Below, piece by piece: positions 19,925 through 29,334 of a stretch of 64,000 bases of DNA; position 1 is the first letter of the stretch, and each line of letters starts with the position of its first letter. The position numbers and the translations under genes were made by a program. The DNA lies in NCBI RefSeq assembly GCF_014356525.2, contig NC_052507.1, positions 2,889,992 to 2,953,991 on the forward strand, in the 5' to 3' direction. The notes under the pieces were generated by a model, which was not told where the DNA came from, ran no database searches, and saw only the letters and a list, made by a program, of their open reading frames with translations. This DNA is from Nilaparvata lugens. Lineage: Eukaryota > Arthropoda > Insecta > Hemiptera > Delphacidae.

Positions 19925-21527
19925 TTTCAATTTTTTTTTTCAAATTCAAATTCAAATTATTATTCACACTCATAAATACATATACAGAAACCAAATAGAG
20001 TCTAGCTTGACAAATACAACAATAATCCATCTAAAATTTTATAATAGATTGTAAGTAATAGTATATAATATAATAATATAATAATATATAATATAATATT
20101 AATGTGAACAATAACTGCTCACAAAGTGCTTCATGAAGCACTTGTCCGTGAGCAGGAGTTGAGGTTTAATCGGATATAGGAGGAGAAAAAAGCCTACACA
20201 CACACACACACAAACACACACACATTCAATCACCATCATCAAGAAATTTTATTGATTGATTGTAGCATTTCCTCTCTTTAAATATACTTATATTATGAAA
20301 TGTAGTTAAAACTGCGAAAAAATGGGAGGAAGAATCATCAGTATAATTTTTTTCAACATAATTCATGACAAGAGAGGGGAAAAAAATGAAAAATAAAGAT
20401 GAGACATAACAGCGATAAATAAAACAATGTTTGCAGATCAAAGCTCAAAGCAAAGGTTAAACTTCAAAGGATACAGAAGTAACTACAGTAAAAAGACCAT
20501 ACTACACTGAAATTCATATTCAATAATGGATTAGATATTAGCACCATGTGTTTCTCAGCTTACTACTTTGAATAAGTCTTCTACTTCTAATGGTGAATGA
20601 AGCCATAGCCAACTCTTCGTTTGTTTTAGGAATTTCTTGAGATTCTGTTGCTTTCTAATCTCATCTGGGAGAATATTGAAGAATTTAGGTCCAAGGAATA
20701 AAAAGCATCTCTGGAAGGTAGTGCTGTTTGGTTTGGGGAGTCTGATTAGCATCCTTGTAGTTTGCCTAGTTATCTGCTGATTTTGTTCAAGATTCCCCAT
20801 TTGATTCCTATCCCCACTCATTTTATAAAACAAAGATAAAACTTTCAGTACATACATGTATCTGAAAGGTAGAATTCCAAAAAACCTGAATATTGGGAAA
20901 GTATGCGTTCGTCTATTAGCTCCAAACATTATTCTAACAATTGATTTTGTAGGACTATAAGATTTTTAAAATGAGACATGAAGGTAGATGCATAACATGA
21001 GATTCCGTATTCCAGCCTACTATTGAAGAAAGAGAAATACATTACACGAAGAATATTTACAGGGAAGAATTGACGCAGTTGATAGAAAGTCCTAACCAAG
21101 TATAAGAGGTACCCTTTTACTTTATTCACATGCAAATCCCAATTTAGACTTTGATCCAATATTAGCCCAAGATATTTAATAGAGTCAGATTGTTGAATTA
21201 CCTCACAGTCACAACTCACAGATCTGCAACCGACCTGATGATACCTGACAGTGAAACGAAATGGTGATGATAATGAAAAGTTTATATAGGAAGTCTTGCT
21301 CGCATTCAGTGCTAGTTTGTTACAGTTGAACCAGCATCGCAAATCAAACAAATCCAGCTGCATCATTTCATGCAGTTCTTCTTCATTTTTAGCAGAATAC
21401 GCTAGGGCTGTGTCATCGGCAAAAGATGTGATTGATCCAAAAAATGTGTTGGAAAACAAATCATTTATGTAGACTTAAAACAATATAGGGCCCAAAACGG
21501 ATCCTTGTGGAACGCCTTGTGGAACGT
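19925..21527 (-). mobile_element. 5'-truncated non-LTR retrotransposon inserted in a MITE-D
   Basis: The minus-strand element carries the RT remnant, a 3' UTR and a (GAATTT)n/A-rich tail at 19929-19960. A perfect-arm hairpin in the UTR has CTGCTCAC pairing with GTGAGCAG and AAGTGCTTCATGAAGCACTT inside (20115-20155). MITE-D sequence lies on both sides: CCTTCTCTGATT to the left, TTCTCGTGGGATTGATCAC to the right. The endonuclease and N-terminal RT are absent, so it was 5'-truncated on insertion. Confidence 0.85.
20555..21525 (-). pseudogene. Reverse transcriptase remnant (CR1/Jockey-type LINE ORF2, C-terminal part)
   Basis: Encodes the C-terminal part of a LINE reverse transcriptase, which copies element RNA at a nicked target. 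The motif GVPQGSVLGPILF is followed by an in-frame TAA (21475-21477), where a Leu codon would be one base away, then VYINDLF. The catalytic box FADDT (21409-21423, equivalent to YxDD) is intact. KYLGLILDQSLNW and LRVMYFSFFNSRLEYGI match the thumb region. Near 20940 the frame shifts by one: LIVLQNQL should continue as VRIMFGANRRTH. The second frame (20555-20929) ends with GPKFFNILPDEIRK, a typical LINE C-terminus. VPQG is duplicated by a 12-bp repeat. With a stop, a frameshift and no endonuclease, it cannot make an active protein. CR1 versus Jockey is not resolved. Confidence 0.88.
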
Positions 21528-21750
21528 CGTTCTCGTGGGATTGATCACTGTTAAAAATTAACCGGCTTTTATACAACCGGGCCTATGACTTCTAGATTTT
21601 CTTTGAAAATGCGGATTTTATACGTGCTTCAATTGATTTATTCCAGAGAAGCCTTTTTTTTAAAAGCCTTCTCTGATTGGTTCTCATGAATTTTCTATGA
21701 GAATGCAGATGATATATTATGTGCTTCAATTTATTTTTCTCAAGAATTCG
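21528..21750. mobile_element. MITE-D pieces
   Basis: 21540-21590 is the right half of the MITE-D split by the LINE (AACCGGCTTTTATACAACCG). 21640-21720 has a second short segment with AAGCCTTCTCTGATTGG between two copies of a TACGTGCTTCAATT-like sequence. Confidence 0.55.
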
Positions 21751-21852
21751 CTTCTATAGGGACAGACCTTCATAGATGAAAGATTAGATTTCCTTGAGAA
21801 ATACAGAGATACCGCACATATTTTTCTTCTTTTTCTGACGTTGATCACATCT

Positions 21853-22172
21853 CAAGGCTGTGCAAAGGCTAAAAATAAACTTTCTACTGGTGATATTCTT
21901 CAAAGTTTTCCTATTTGCATATCATCAAGCTATCAAAATGAGATAGTTTTCTCAGGGCAACATTTTTCTCCAATCATTACTTTTCAAGATATGAGCGCCT
22001 AAAGTTTAAATTTTTGAGACAGAACATTTCAAATTGATATCTAGAGGATGAATATTTTCCTGAGAAAACTTTTCCATTGTGATAGCTTGATTAGCCTATA
22101 TACACATCGAAAAACTTTGAAAAATATCACCAGTAGAAAGCTTATTTTTAGCCTTTGCTCAGCCTCAAATGC
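21853..22172. mobile_element. Foldback element, about 320 bp
   Basis: The left arm GCAAAGGCTAAAAATAAAC..TTCTACTGGTGATATT is the reverse complement of the right arm AATATCACCAGTAGAAAGC..TAGCCTTTGC. Pairing extends about 105 bp to TTTTCTCAGG/CCTGAGAAAA. The central loop of about 100 bp encodes nothing. Confidence 0.85.
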
Positions 22173-22619
22173 TTCAATACCATATCTAATCTAATTAGTT
22201 CTTCCCTCATTTTTTAAACCTAAAATGCTGTAACGCAGCATGAATTACCGCAGCGTTAAAGATTAGAACGCTGTCTGACTGGATTGATATTCTTGTCTCA
22301 TCAATTTGAATTTATATTAGAAATTTGAATTTGACATATCTCTTCAGCAATCAATAAAATCTGCACCACCCATAATATCAGCCACAATATCACTGGAATT
22401 GATTGAACCTTCACACTAAAACAAAATGAGACGGCATTTCAGCTCTTCCAATTTCTAACACAAAATTTTTATCAACTATATAAAACATTCAGTTTGTACC
22501 GGGTGACCCAGAATAACGGGAACTTTTAAAAACGTCATAAAACAAAAGTGGGAAGGGCAAAAATGATTCAATTCAAACTAATGTGGAGTTCAAGACTTGC
22601 CATTTGAGAATTAATTATA

Positions 22620-22865
22620 ACATCTATCACTTTTTGACAATTACTTCTTCAAGATGGCTTCCTCCTGCACGAATACACTCTTGAAATCTGTGTTGAGATT
22701 CCTGAACGATTGCTGCAACATTTCAGCTGGGATATTGTTGATTTCATTCTGAATTGTATGTTATGATTCAACCACAGTTTTTGGTCAAAACGTTTGATTT
22801 GAGATAGCCCCACAAACAGAAACTAGCAGGTGGACAGATCTGGCGATTTAAGGGACCAGGAAACG
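22620..22865 (-). pseudogene. Transposase C-terminus remnant, left arm
   Basis: Three-frame reading of the minus strand gives KSPDLS, NIPAEMLQQ, FRNLNTDFK and ECIRAGGSHLEEVIVKK before a stop. This matches the usual end of mariner/IS630-type DDE transposases (SPDLSP..DFFLWG..IP.EML..F..RL.ECI..GG.H). Several frameshifts and stops, plus loss of the catalytic core, show it is dead. Function inferred from family resemblance only. Confidence 0.7.
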
Positions 22866-22997
22866 CAACCTAACCGTGAGATTACACTGTTACCAAACTG
22901 TTACCAAATGTTACTCACTCGCACAGTTGTCAATAACTACCGTGCAGTGTAGATTTCGCTCACAATTTGATCAATCATTTTGAATTTCAAATAAAAA

Positions 22998-23205
22998 TAC
23001 GAGGAAATTGTCAAGAACCAAAGATTTATTGATACTCAGAAAAGCCGGTTCCGGTTGTTACACCATTGTCAATCTCTTATAATCTCTGATAAACGGTTTC
23101 GGTTGATACACCGAATTGACAATAATTACACCGAGATTGAAATGGTGTAACAACCGCAACCGGTCTTTCTAAGTATCAATAAATCTGTGGTTCTTGACAA
23201 TTTCT
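22998..23205. mobile_element. Palindromic insertion with about 75-bp inverted arms
   Basis: GAAATTGTCAAGAACC..AGATTTATTGATAC on the left is matched by the inverse on the right. The arms continue through CCGGTT and GGTTGTTACACCATT. The GACAATTTCTTAG end is shared with the 44.3 kb hairpin element. Confidence 0.75.
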
Positions 23206-23504
23206 TAGTATTTTCATTAAATATGATTAATTACAACAATATCAACTTCTCAACTACACAAAAGGAAAAGAAAAAATAGTTTCGAATTCATTAAAAATTA
23301 AAAAAGAACTCAAAATAAAATTCGCAATATCCCTGATGAGATGTTGGAGCGATCAATGAGGAATCGTCAACACAGATTTAAACAATTAATATGACTAATT
23401 ATTTAATAAGATTTTCATTTAATATGATTAATTACCACAACATCATCTTCTCAACTACACAAAAGGAAAAGAAAAAATAATTTCGAATTAATTAAAAATT
23501 AAAA

Positions 23505-23645
23505 CAGAATTCAGAATGAAATCTGCAATATCCCAGATGAGATGTTGGAGCGATCAATGAGGAATCGTCAACACAGATTTGAACAATGTATTCTTTCAGG
23601 AGAAAGCCATCTGAAGAAGTAATTGTCGAGAAGTGATAGATGTTA
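23505..23645 (+). pseudogene. Transposase C-terminus remnant, right arm
   Basis: The plus strand reads CNIPDEMLERSMRNRQHRFE and then QCILSGESHL before a frame slip into EEVIVEK. It is the inverted counterpart of the left-arm remnant. A partial extra copy (IPDEMLERSMRNRQHRF) lies at about 23320-23385 because of the tandem duplication. Confidence 0.7.
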
Positions 23646-23764
23646 TAAGTAATCTTTAAATGGCAAACCTTGAACTTCACATTAGTTTAGATAAAATCAT
23701 TTTTGCCCTTTCCACTAATGTTCTATGGCGTTTTTAAAAGTTCCCGATATTCTGGGTCACCCTG

Positions 23765-24430
23765 GGTATGCAGGGTATGCTGGTACCCAGGTCAAGCAGT
23801 TATCTCTGCTTGAGTTTGAAACCAATAATAATACCACAGAATCGTGTTAATTGTGGGGCCTGAGCCATTCATCATTTGTCAATGATACTTTTCCTTCCAG
23901 GAAAATGAAGTCAGATTACAGGGCACGTTGATTCTCAATACGAATGAATGAATTCTATCACACTGAAGTGAATGAGGTGTGTAAATTTTTTTACAGCAGA
24001 TGTCTTCCTATTGAAATCTGTTTCAAATTGTGGATATTTAGGATCTATGGATGTGGTACTTTGATGAATAGATAGAAGAATAATTGAATGTTTGAAGAAA
24101 TAGAATAAATGAACCAATGATCATCAATAAATTGTCAGCAATTTCCACACAAAATTACAGGTCCACTTTCAACGACCTCCACAATCATCTCCAATTTTCA
24201 TATAATGGACTTCAATGAAATAAATTAATCACCCACTCAAATTCGACTCATTGCATCACAATAATATAGAAGCTGAACCTCAAAGCTGTCAACCAAATTT
24301 CAGTTCCACATCGAAACCTGATTGCAGCTGCAGGCTAAATTGCTTTGAAATGTCTGAGAGCCAAACAGTCAATGCAATGATTTTTGAAACGTGTTTCAGA
24401 CGAGCACCGTATCACTTTTGAGTGATATGC
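23765..24430. other. Mostly unassigned; one diverged unit of the 147-bp repeat
   Basis: 24005-24070 contains TTGAAATCTGTTTCAAATTG and GGATCTATGGATGTGGTAC, a diverged match to the array downstream. The rest has no partner. The small minus-strand frame at 23935-24117 is not convincing. Confidence 0.4.
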
Positions 24431-24439
24431 AATGTAGTG

Positions 24440-25430
24440 CTGTTGAAATGGTACAATGTAATGTGAACTATGTAGAGTGAACTATGTAATGTGTACTATG
24501 TAAATAGTAGTATTATTCCCAACTATTATTTCCATCTTAATATATTATGAGTTCAAAAATTTTGTCAGCTTTTAAAGGTATTCATTATTGTCTGGATTAA
24601 TTCACAATTAATAGCATTTATTTAAAATATACTTACCATTGTTTGAATAAAGAGATTCCATTTTAAATTATTAGTTTAAGATTTAGAAACAGTTAAGTCT
24701 CTACTCCTACTGGCAAACAAGTGATTCACTTATGCCAGTAGTTCTTCACCTCCAGCCGTATTTTACAGATAGATGATATAGATATTTAGAATAATAATTT
24801 TTTTTTCTGATTGTCACATCTTTGTAAAGTTTTTGTGTTTTGGTGAAATAAATTGAATTGAATTGAATTGAGTAGTCAAGTTGATTGGTGCTAACATGAT
24901 TTCATTCTACATTGAAATCCGTTTCAAATTGTGGATATTTTGGATCGATGGATGTGATACCATCTTTTATTTTGAATCATGGGTAACAGTGAACTATGTA
25001 ATGTGTACTTTGTAAATAGAGGTCGAGTTGATTAGTGCCAACATGACGTCATTTTACATTGAAATCTGTTTCAAATTGTGGATATTTTGAATAGATTAAT
25101 GCGGTACCTACTTTGATTTTGAATCATGGGTAGCAGTGAACCATGTAATGTTTACTATGTAAATAGAAATCAAGTTGATTGGTGCTGGAATGATGTCATT
25201 TCACATTTAAATCTGTTTCAAATTGTGTATATTTTGAATCGATTAATGCGGTACCTACCTTGATTTTGAATCATGTGTAGCAATAAACTATGTAATGTGT
25301 ACCTTGTCAATAGAAGTCAAGTTGATTGGTGCAAACATGATATCATTTTACATTGAAATCCGTTTCAAATTGTGGATATTTTGGATCGATGGATGTAGTA
25401 CTTTGTTTTTGAATCATGGTTAGCAAGATT
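24440..25430 (+). repeat. Tandem array, unit about 147 bp
   Basis: Units begin TCAAGTTGATTGGTGCTAAC near 24876, 25022, 25170 and 25317. Each contains GAAATCYGTTTCAAATTGTG, GGATATTTTGGATCGATGG and GTGAACTATGTAATGTGTAC. A LINE end interrupts it. Confidence 0.85.
24512..24870 (+). mobile_element. LINE 3' end inserted in the 147-bp array
   Basis: AGTAGT flanks it (24506-24511 and 24871-24876). It has an AATAAA, a perfect stem CTACTGGCA/TGCCAGTAG (24707-24715 and 24733-24741) with inner AAGTGA/TCACTT, and a (AATTG)n tail. No coding sequence remains. Confidence 0.85.
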
Positions 25431-25483
25431 GTTTGGAGCTGTTGAAACTGCAACATTGATTCTTCTGCTACTGATTGCTTTGG

Positions 25484-26344
25484 TGAGGTCCACGTTATAA
25501 TGACAGTATTTAATTACCATTGTGTTGATATCCTTGTCTATCATTCTACAGAGCAGATAGCGCCATCCTTCTCCAGCTCCGCAACGGAGCCTGATTGTTT
25601 TCCAACAATGAATAGAATAGAATAGCTCTTATTTTTGAATCGGGAAACATTTATTAAAAATAAGAATAGCTTTTATTCATAAATCGAGAAACATTTATTA
25701 CAATTACCATTGTGTTGCTATCCTTGTCTATCATTCTACAAAGCAGATAGCGTCATCCTTTTTTAGTTCCGCAGCGGAGCCTGATTGTTCTTCAACAATG
25801 AATAGGATAGAATACAATAGAATAGATTACCTCTTATTTATAAATTAATCGAAAAACAATCATTACAAATTATAAATTACAATCCATGAAAGCATTTAAC
25901 CCTTATAGGTCAATGATCATCAGGGTGAGTTGAGCATTTATAAATATATTATAAATGTATTCTTACCATTGTTATATACTTAAATTTTTAATTTTACATT
26001 GTTATTCTGTCTATTTTTATGTTTTGTCTTGGCCTGTATGTTCTTTTTTGGCTCAATAAAATGAATTTGAATTTGAATTTAAATTCAACAATGTAGTAAT
26101 ATACTAATTTAACAAAATATTCAGTCTCAATAATTATAAAAGTGTATTATTCAATCATTAAAGAAATATAGATCCTCGACAAACAAAATATATAATTGAT
26201 TATCTTAAACAAGAAATAACAGTAATATTACATCAGATATATCGGTATCACCTATCCTTTATAGAATGCAGAGGTGAGGCAGAGAATGGACAACGCTGTT
26301 CTCTAATCTTTCTCCACTGTCATTATAACGTTGAGCTTACTATA
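25484..26344 (+). mobile_element. MITE-A copy with internal duplication and nested LINE ends
   Basis: Left TIR GAGGTCCACGTTATAATGAC, right TIR CATTATAACGTTGAGCTTAC then TATAG. An internal segment with CTTGTCTATCATTCTACA is duplicated (25521 and 25702), each copy ending in an (AATAG)n minus-strand LINE tail. A plus-strand LINE end with GAATTTGAATTTGAATTT tail lies at about 25880-26092. Confidence 0.75.
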
Positions 26345-26392
26345 GGGGTTCAATACTCAAGAGTTTATCGGACAGATGTTGCAATCTTTGAA

Positions 26393-26772
26393 CTATAGTG
26401 ACGTCCACGTTATAATGGCAGTGTTTGATTAGCAATTGTATAATCATTCCTTGTCTATCATTCAACAAAGTGGATAGCGCTATCTCTTTCTCGCTTCGCT
26501 CTGTTGCAAGATCGTCTTTAACAATGTAGAATCAATAATTAATTAACAAAATATTCCATCTTGATCATGAAAATTCATTATGAAATCATTGAAAAATATA
26601 ATTTCTTGCTTGATTAAATATGATTGATTATTTTTAACGAGAATGAACACTTAATATTACATCAATAGACCTGTATCAGCTACCGTCTATTGAAGGCATT
26701 GACAAGACAGAGGATGAGCAACTTTGTTCTCCTATCTTTCTCCACTGTCATAATAACCTGGACCTCAATAGA
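26393..26772 (+). mobile_element. MITE-A copy, complete
   Basis: Left TIR GACGTCCACGTTATAATGGC; right TIR ends CTGGACCTCAATAG. The sequence after it (TACTCCAGAGTTTTTCGG) repeats that after the previous copy (TACTCAAGAGTTTATCGG), so element plus flank were duplicated in tandem. Confidence 0.8.
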
Positions 26773-26968
26773 GGTGCAAATACTCCAGAGTTTTTCGGAC
26801 TTTTGTTGCAATCTCCCAACTTAAAAGAAACTTGTTCTCACTTCAAGAAGACCATTGGCAAACTCTTTTCTATCAGACCTCAAATGGATTGAATTCTATA
26901 CTGAATGTTTGATGATAATCAAGTAAGTGGTGATGTTCCTCACTCACTCTCTCTCGCTCACTTTCTCT
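26773..26968. other. Short flank, CT-rich at its end
   Basis: Starts with the duplicated flank of MITE-A and ends in CACTCACTCTCTCTCG. No gene. Confidence 0.4.
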
Positions 26969-27799
26969 ATAAATCTCTCTCCATCACTTCCCCTCTCTCT
27001 TTATTTTACTTCTCCCTAACTATCGCACACACTCGCTCTCTCTTTAAATTTCCTCCTCCCTATCACACACACACCCTCTATCTATCTATCTCCTTCTCTT
27101 ATTTTCTCCCACTCTCTTTGCAAAAGTGTGATTTGGGAGACAATGATCTTTCTCTAAGACTCTAAGTGGTGGTTAATGTTTGTGAGATCCGTTTCAAACT
27201 GTCAGTGGACTTATTCATTTATATCAGTGTTTCTCATCCAACGAATGCTGACAGGCTGATTGTGAAAGTGATCAGAAAGTATCAGGAAATTTCTTCTGTA
27301 CTGAACTTTGTTGTGTAGCCTAATTTAAGAGCTCTCTGATCTTCAGTGAGAAAGAGAAAGTGCAACTGACTGTATTTTCTCATACAATAGTATGGAATAC
27401 AATTATTATTGTATCCATACAATTTAACAATAAACTGGAATTTATTGTGTTAAAAAATTGTTGGTGAAGGGTTAATGATAAAACATGCAATTCCATTCAT
27501 ACGAGATAGTATATTTCGCACCTAGAGCAGTGAAATGAGGTTTTGTCCGGCTCGAAATCGATTTTCAAGTCCGAGGCCATAGGCCGAGGACTAGAAAAGG
27601 TTGAGAGCCGGAAAAACATTTTTGCCTGTGGTGCGAACGATATTTTTCGCCACACTACAGGTATTGCTGACAAAATAAATAAAGAATACAAATGAAGATA
27701 AAATAATAATAATATTATAAAATAATAATAATATTACAAAATAAATAATACTTGTTATCGTACCTATCTCTTGATTTTATTTTTTATTATTATAACTGC

Positions 27800-27960
27800 T
27801 GCCATCTACCGGTTGGGATCAGAAAAAGCCTGTCGACCAATCAGGAGACAGAACGACGAGCTTGGAAGTGGGGCTGTGGGCGTGGTCTAAGGATCGACCT
27901 TGTCTCTCATTGGTCAGCCGTTCCCACTCTCTCATCCACTCTGTTCTAGAATCTTATCAA
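27800..27960. promoter_or_regulatory. CCAAT-box module, unit 1
   Basis: CGACCAATCAGG (CCAAT at 27837-27841) and CTCATTGGTCAG (inverted CCAAT at 27909-27913) bracket a GC-richer GGGCTGTGGGCGTGG segment. The arrangement resembles a proximal promoter, but no transcript is apparent. A related block is at 48.65 kb. Confidence 0.35.
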
Positions 27961-28074
27961 GACCAAACAGTCAATTTCGTTCTCCCAATCTGTTCCATAG
28001 TCTGGTTTAATCTCTCGAAATAGTTCGGAAGATATTATATGGAGAAATATAACACGAAAAGTAGCATAGTGACA

Positions 28075-28655
28075 TGGAGAGAAAGTAGCATTGGAAGATA
28101 TCCCATAGTATAGGTTGTTCATGCTCCAAATTTCGAACCGATTTTTGTTGACTCAAGCTGATTACTGTCGACTACTGTCTGTTATTACAGTTTTGGCCAG
28201 GTGAGAGTGTAAGAACGGGACAGTATGTGAGACTACCAGTGTCACATAATTATGTTCACGAACAATTACTACTAGGACTATCGGCTTGACTTAATAGTGA
28301 AATTCATTCATTAATTGTATAAAACACTATAATCATAATAAGAGTATGACATTGGAGGAAAAACTAGGCTGACCTGTACTATTTCTCTCCAAAAATTCCG
28401 ATAAAATGTTGATGTTGTCCAAAAGTTAAGGCTATTCAATCACACTGCTTCGTCACTTGATTTCCGGTCCAGGAATAATGATTTGATAATTTTGAAAGTT
28501 GATGTTATACTATGAATGAATCAGAGAATGTTTCACAATAAATTTGAAACTTGAGAAATATTGAACTTATTTGAAAAATTTGAATACAAAATCAAAAACC
28601 AACAACATCAATGCCCTATACCATGGGATATCTTCTATGCTATCTTTCCTATTGG
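28075..28655. mobile_element. MITE-C-like element, unit 1
   Basis: GAAGATATCCCATAGTATAG at the left and CTATACCATGGGATATCTTC at the right are inverted, with ACTATCGGCTTGACTTAATA inside. Two further partial right ends follow near 28850 and 29030. Confidence 0.65.
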
Positions 28656-29334
28656 ATATTATATCTATTTCTATATAAATGTATTGAGAATGAGTCCTGA
28701 AAAGTTTGCAAACTCTGGAGATTAGAACTAACTACTGTTTTGTTGGGGTGAGAGTGTAAGAACGGCACAGTATGAGAGACTACCAGCGTTACATAGCTTC
28801 ACGAAAAAGAACTACTATAGGACAATCGGCTTGAGTTATCAGTGAAATTTGGAATATAAACGTCAGATACCAATATATATCTTCTAATGCTATCTTTCCT
28901 CTATGGTATCACAAAAAATGATAGACTATAGTTTCATCACACATGATACACTATGAACACAATGTGATACAGTATCATCTCAACTTGATAAACAAGTAAG
29001 TTTAAAAGCTACGTGGACTATCGGCTTGAGTTAACAATGAAATTTGGAATATAAACGTCATGTATCATGGGATATCTTCTTATGCTATCTTTCTATCCTT
29101 TCTCTATGGTATCACCACAAAATGATACAGTTTGACCACAAAATGATACAGTATCATCACACATGATACACTATGAACACAATGTGATACAGTATCATCT
29201 TAACTTGATAAACAAGTAAAAGCTACGTGGACTATCGGGTTGAAGTGACAGTTAAATTTGGTATATAAACGTCATATACCATGGGATATCTTCTTATGCT
29301 ATCTCTTCAATTAGATATCATTCTTCAGTTGTAC

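Larger units (their letters stand above)
22498..23764. mobile_element. Mariner-like element rearranged into a foldback
   Basis: TIRs GGGTGACCCAGAATAACGGG (left) and, inverted, GGGTGACCCAGAATATCGGG (right) continue through GAACTTTTAAAAACG for about 40 bp. Both outer arms (about 250 bp) contain the same C-terminal transposase coding segment in opposite orientation. The centre holds a nested palindrome (22998-23205) and a tandem duplication (about 23212-23405 and 23411-23600). TA adjoins both ends, consistent with IS630/Tc1/mariner insertion. Confidence 0.75.
26969..29334 (+). repeat. Segmental tandem duplication, unit 1 (2366 bp)
   Basis: Matches 29335-31701 almost base for base at an offset of 2366. 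Contents in order: CT-rich start, GTCCGAGGCCATAGGCCGAG block, CCAAT-rich block, MITE-C-like ends, and ATGATACAGTATCATC repeats. No convincing gene is seen in either copy. Confidence 0.95.
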
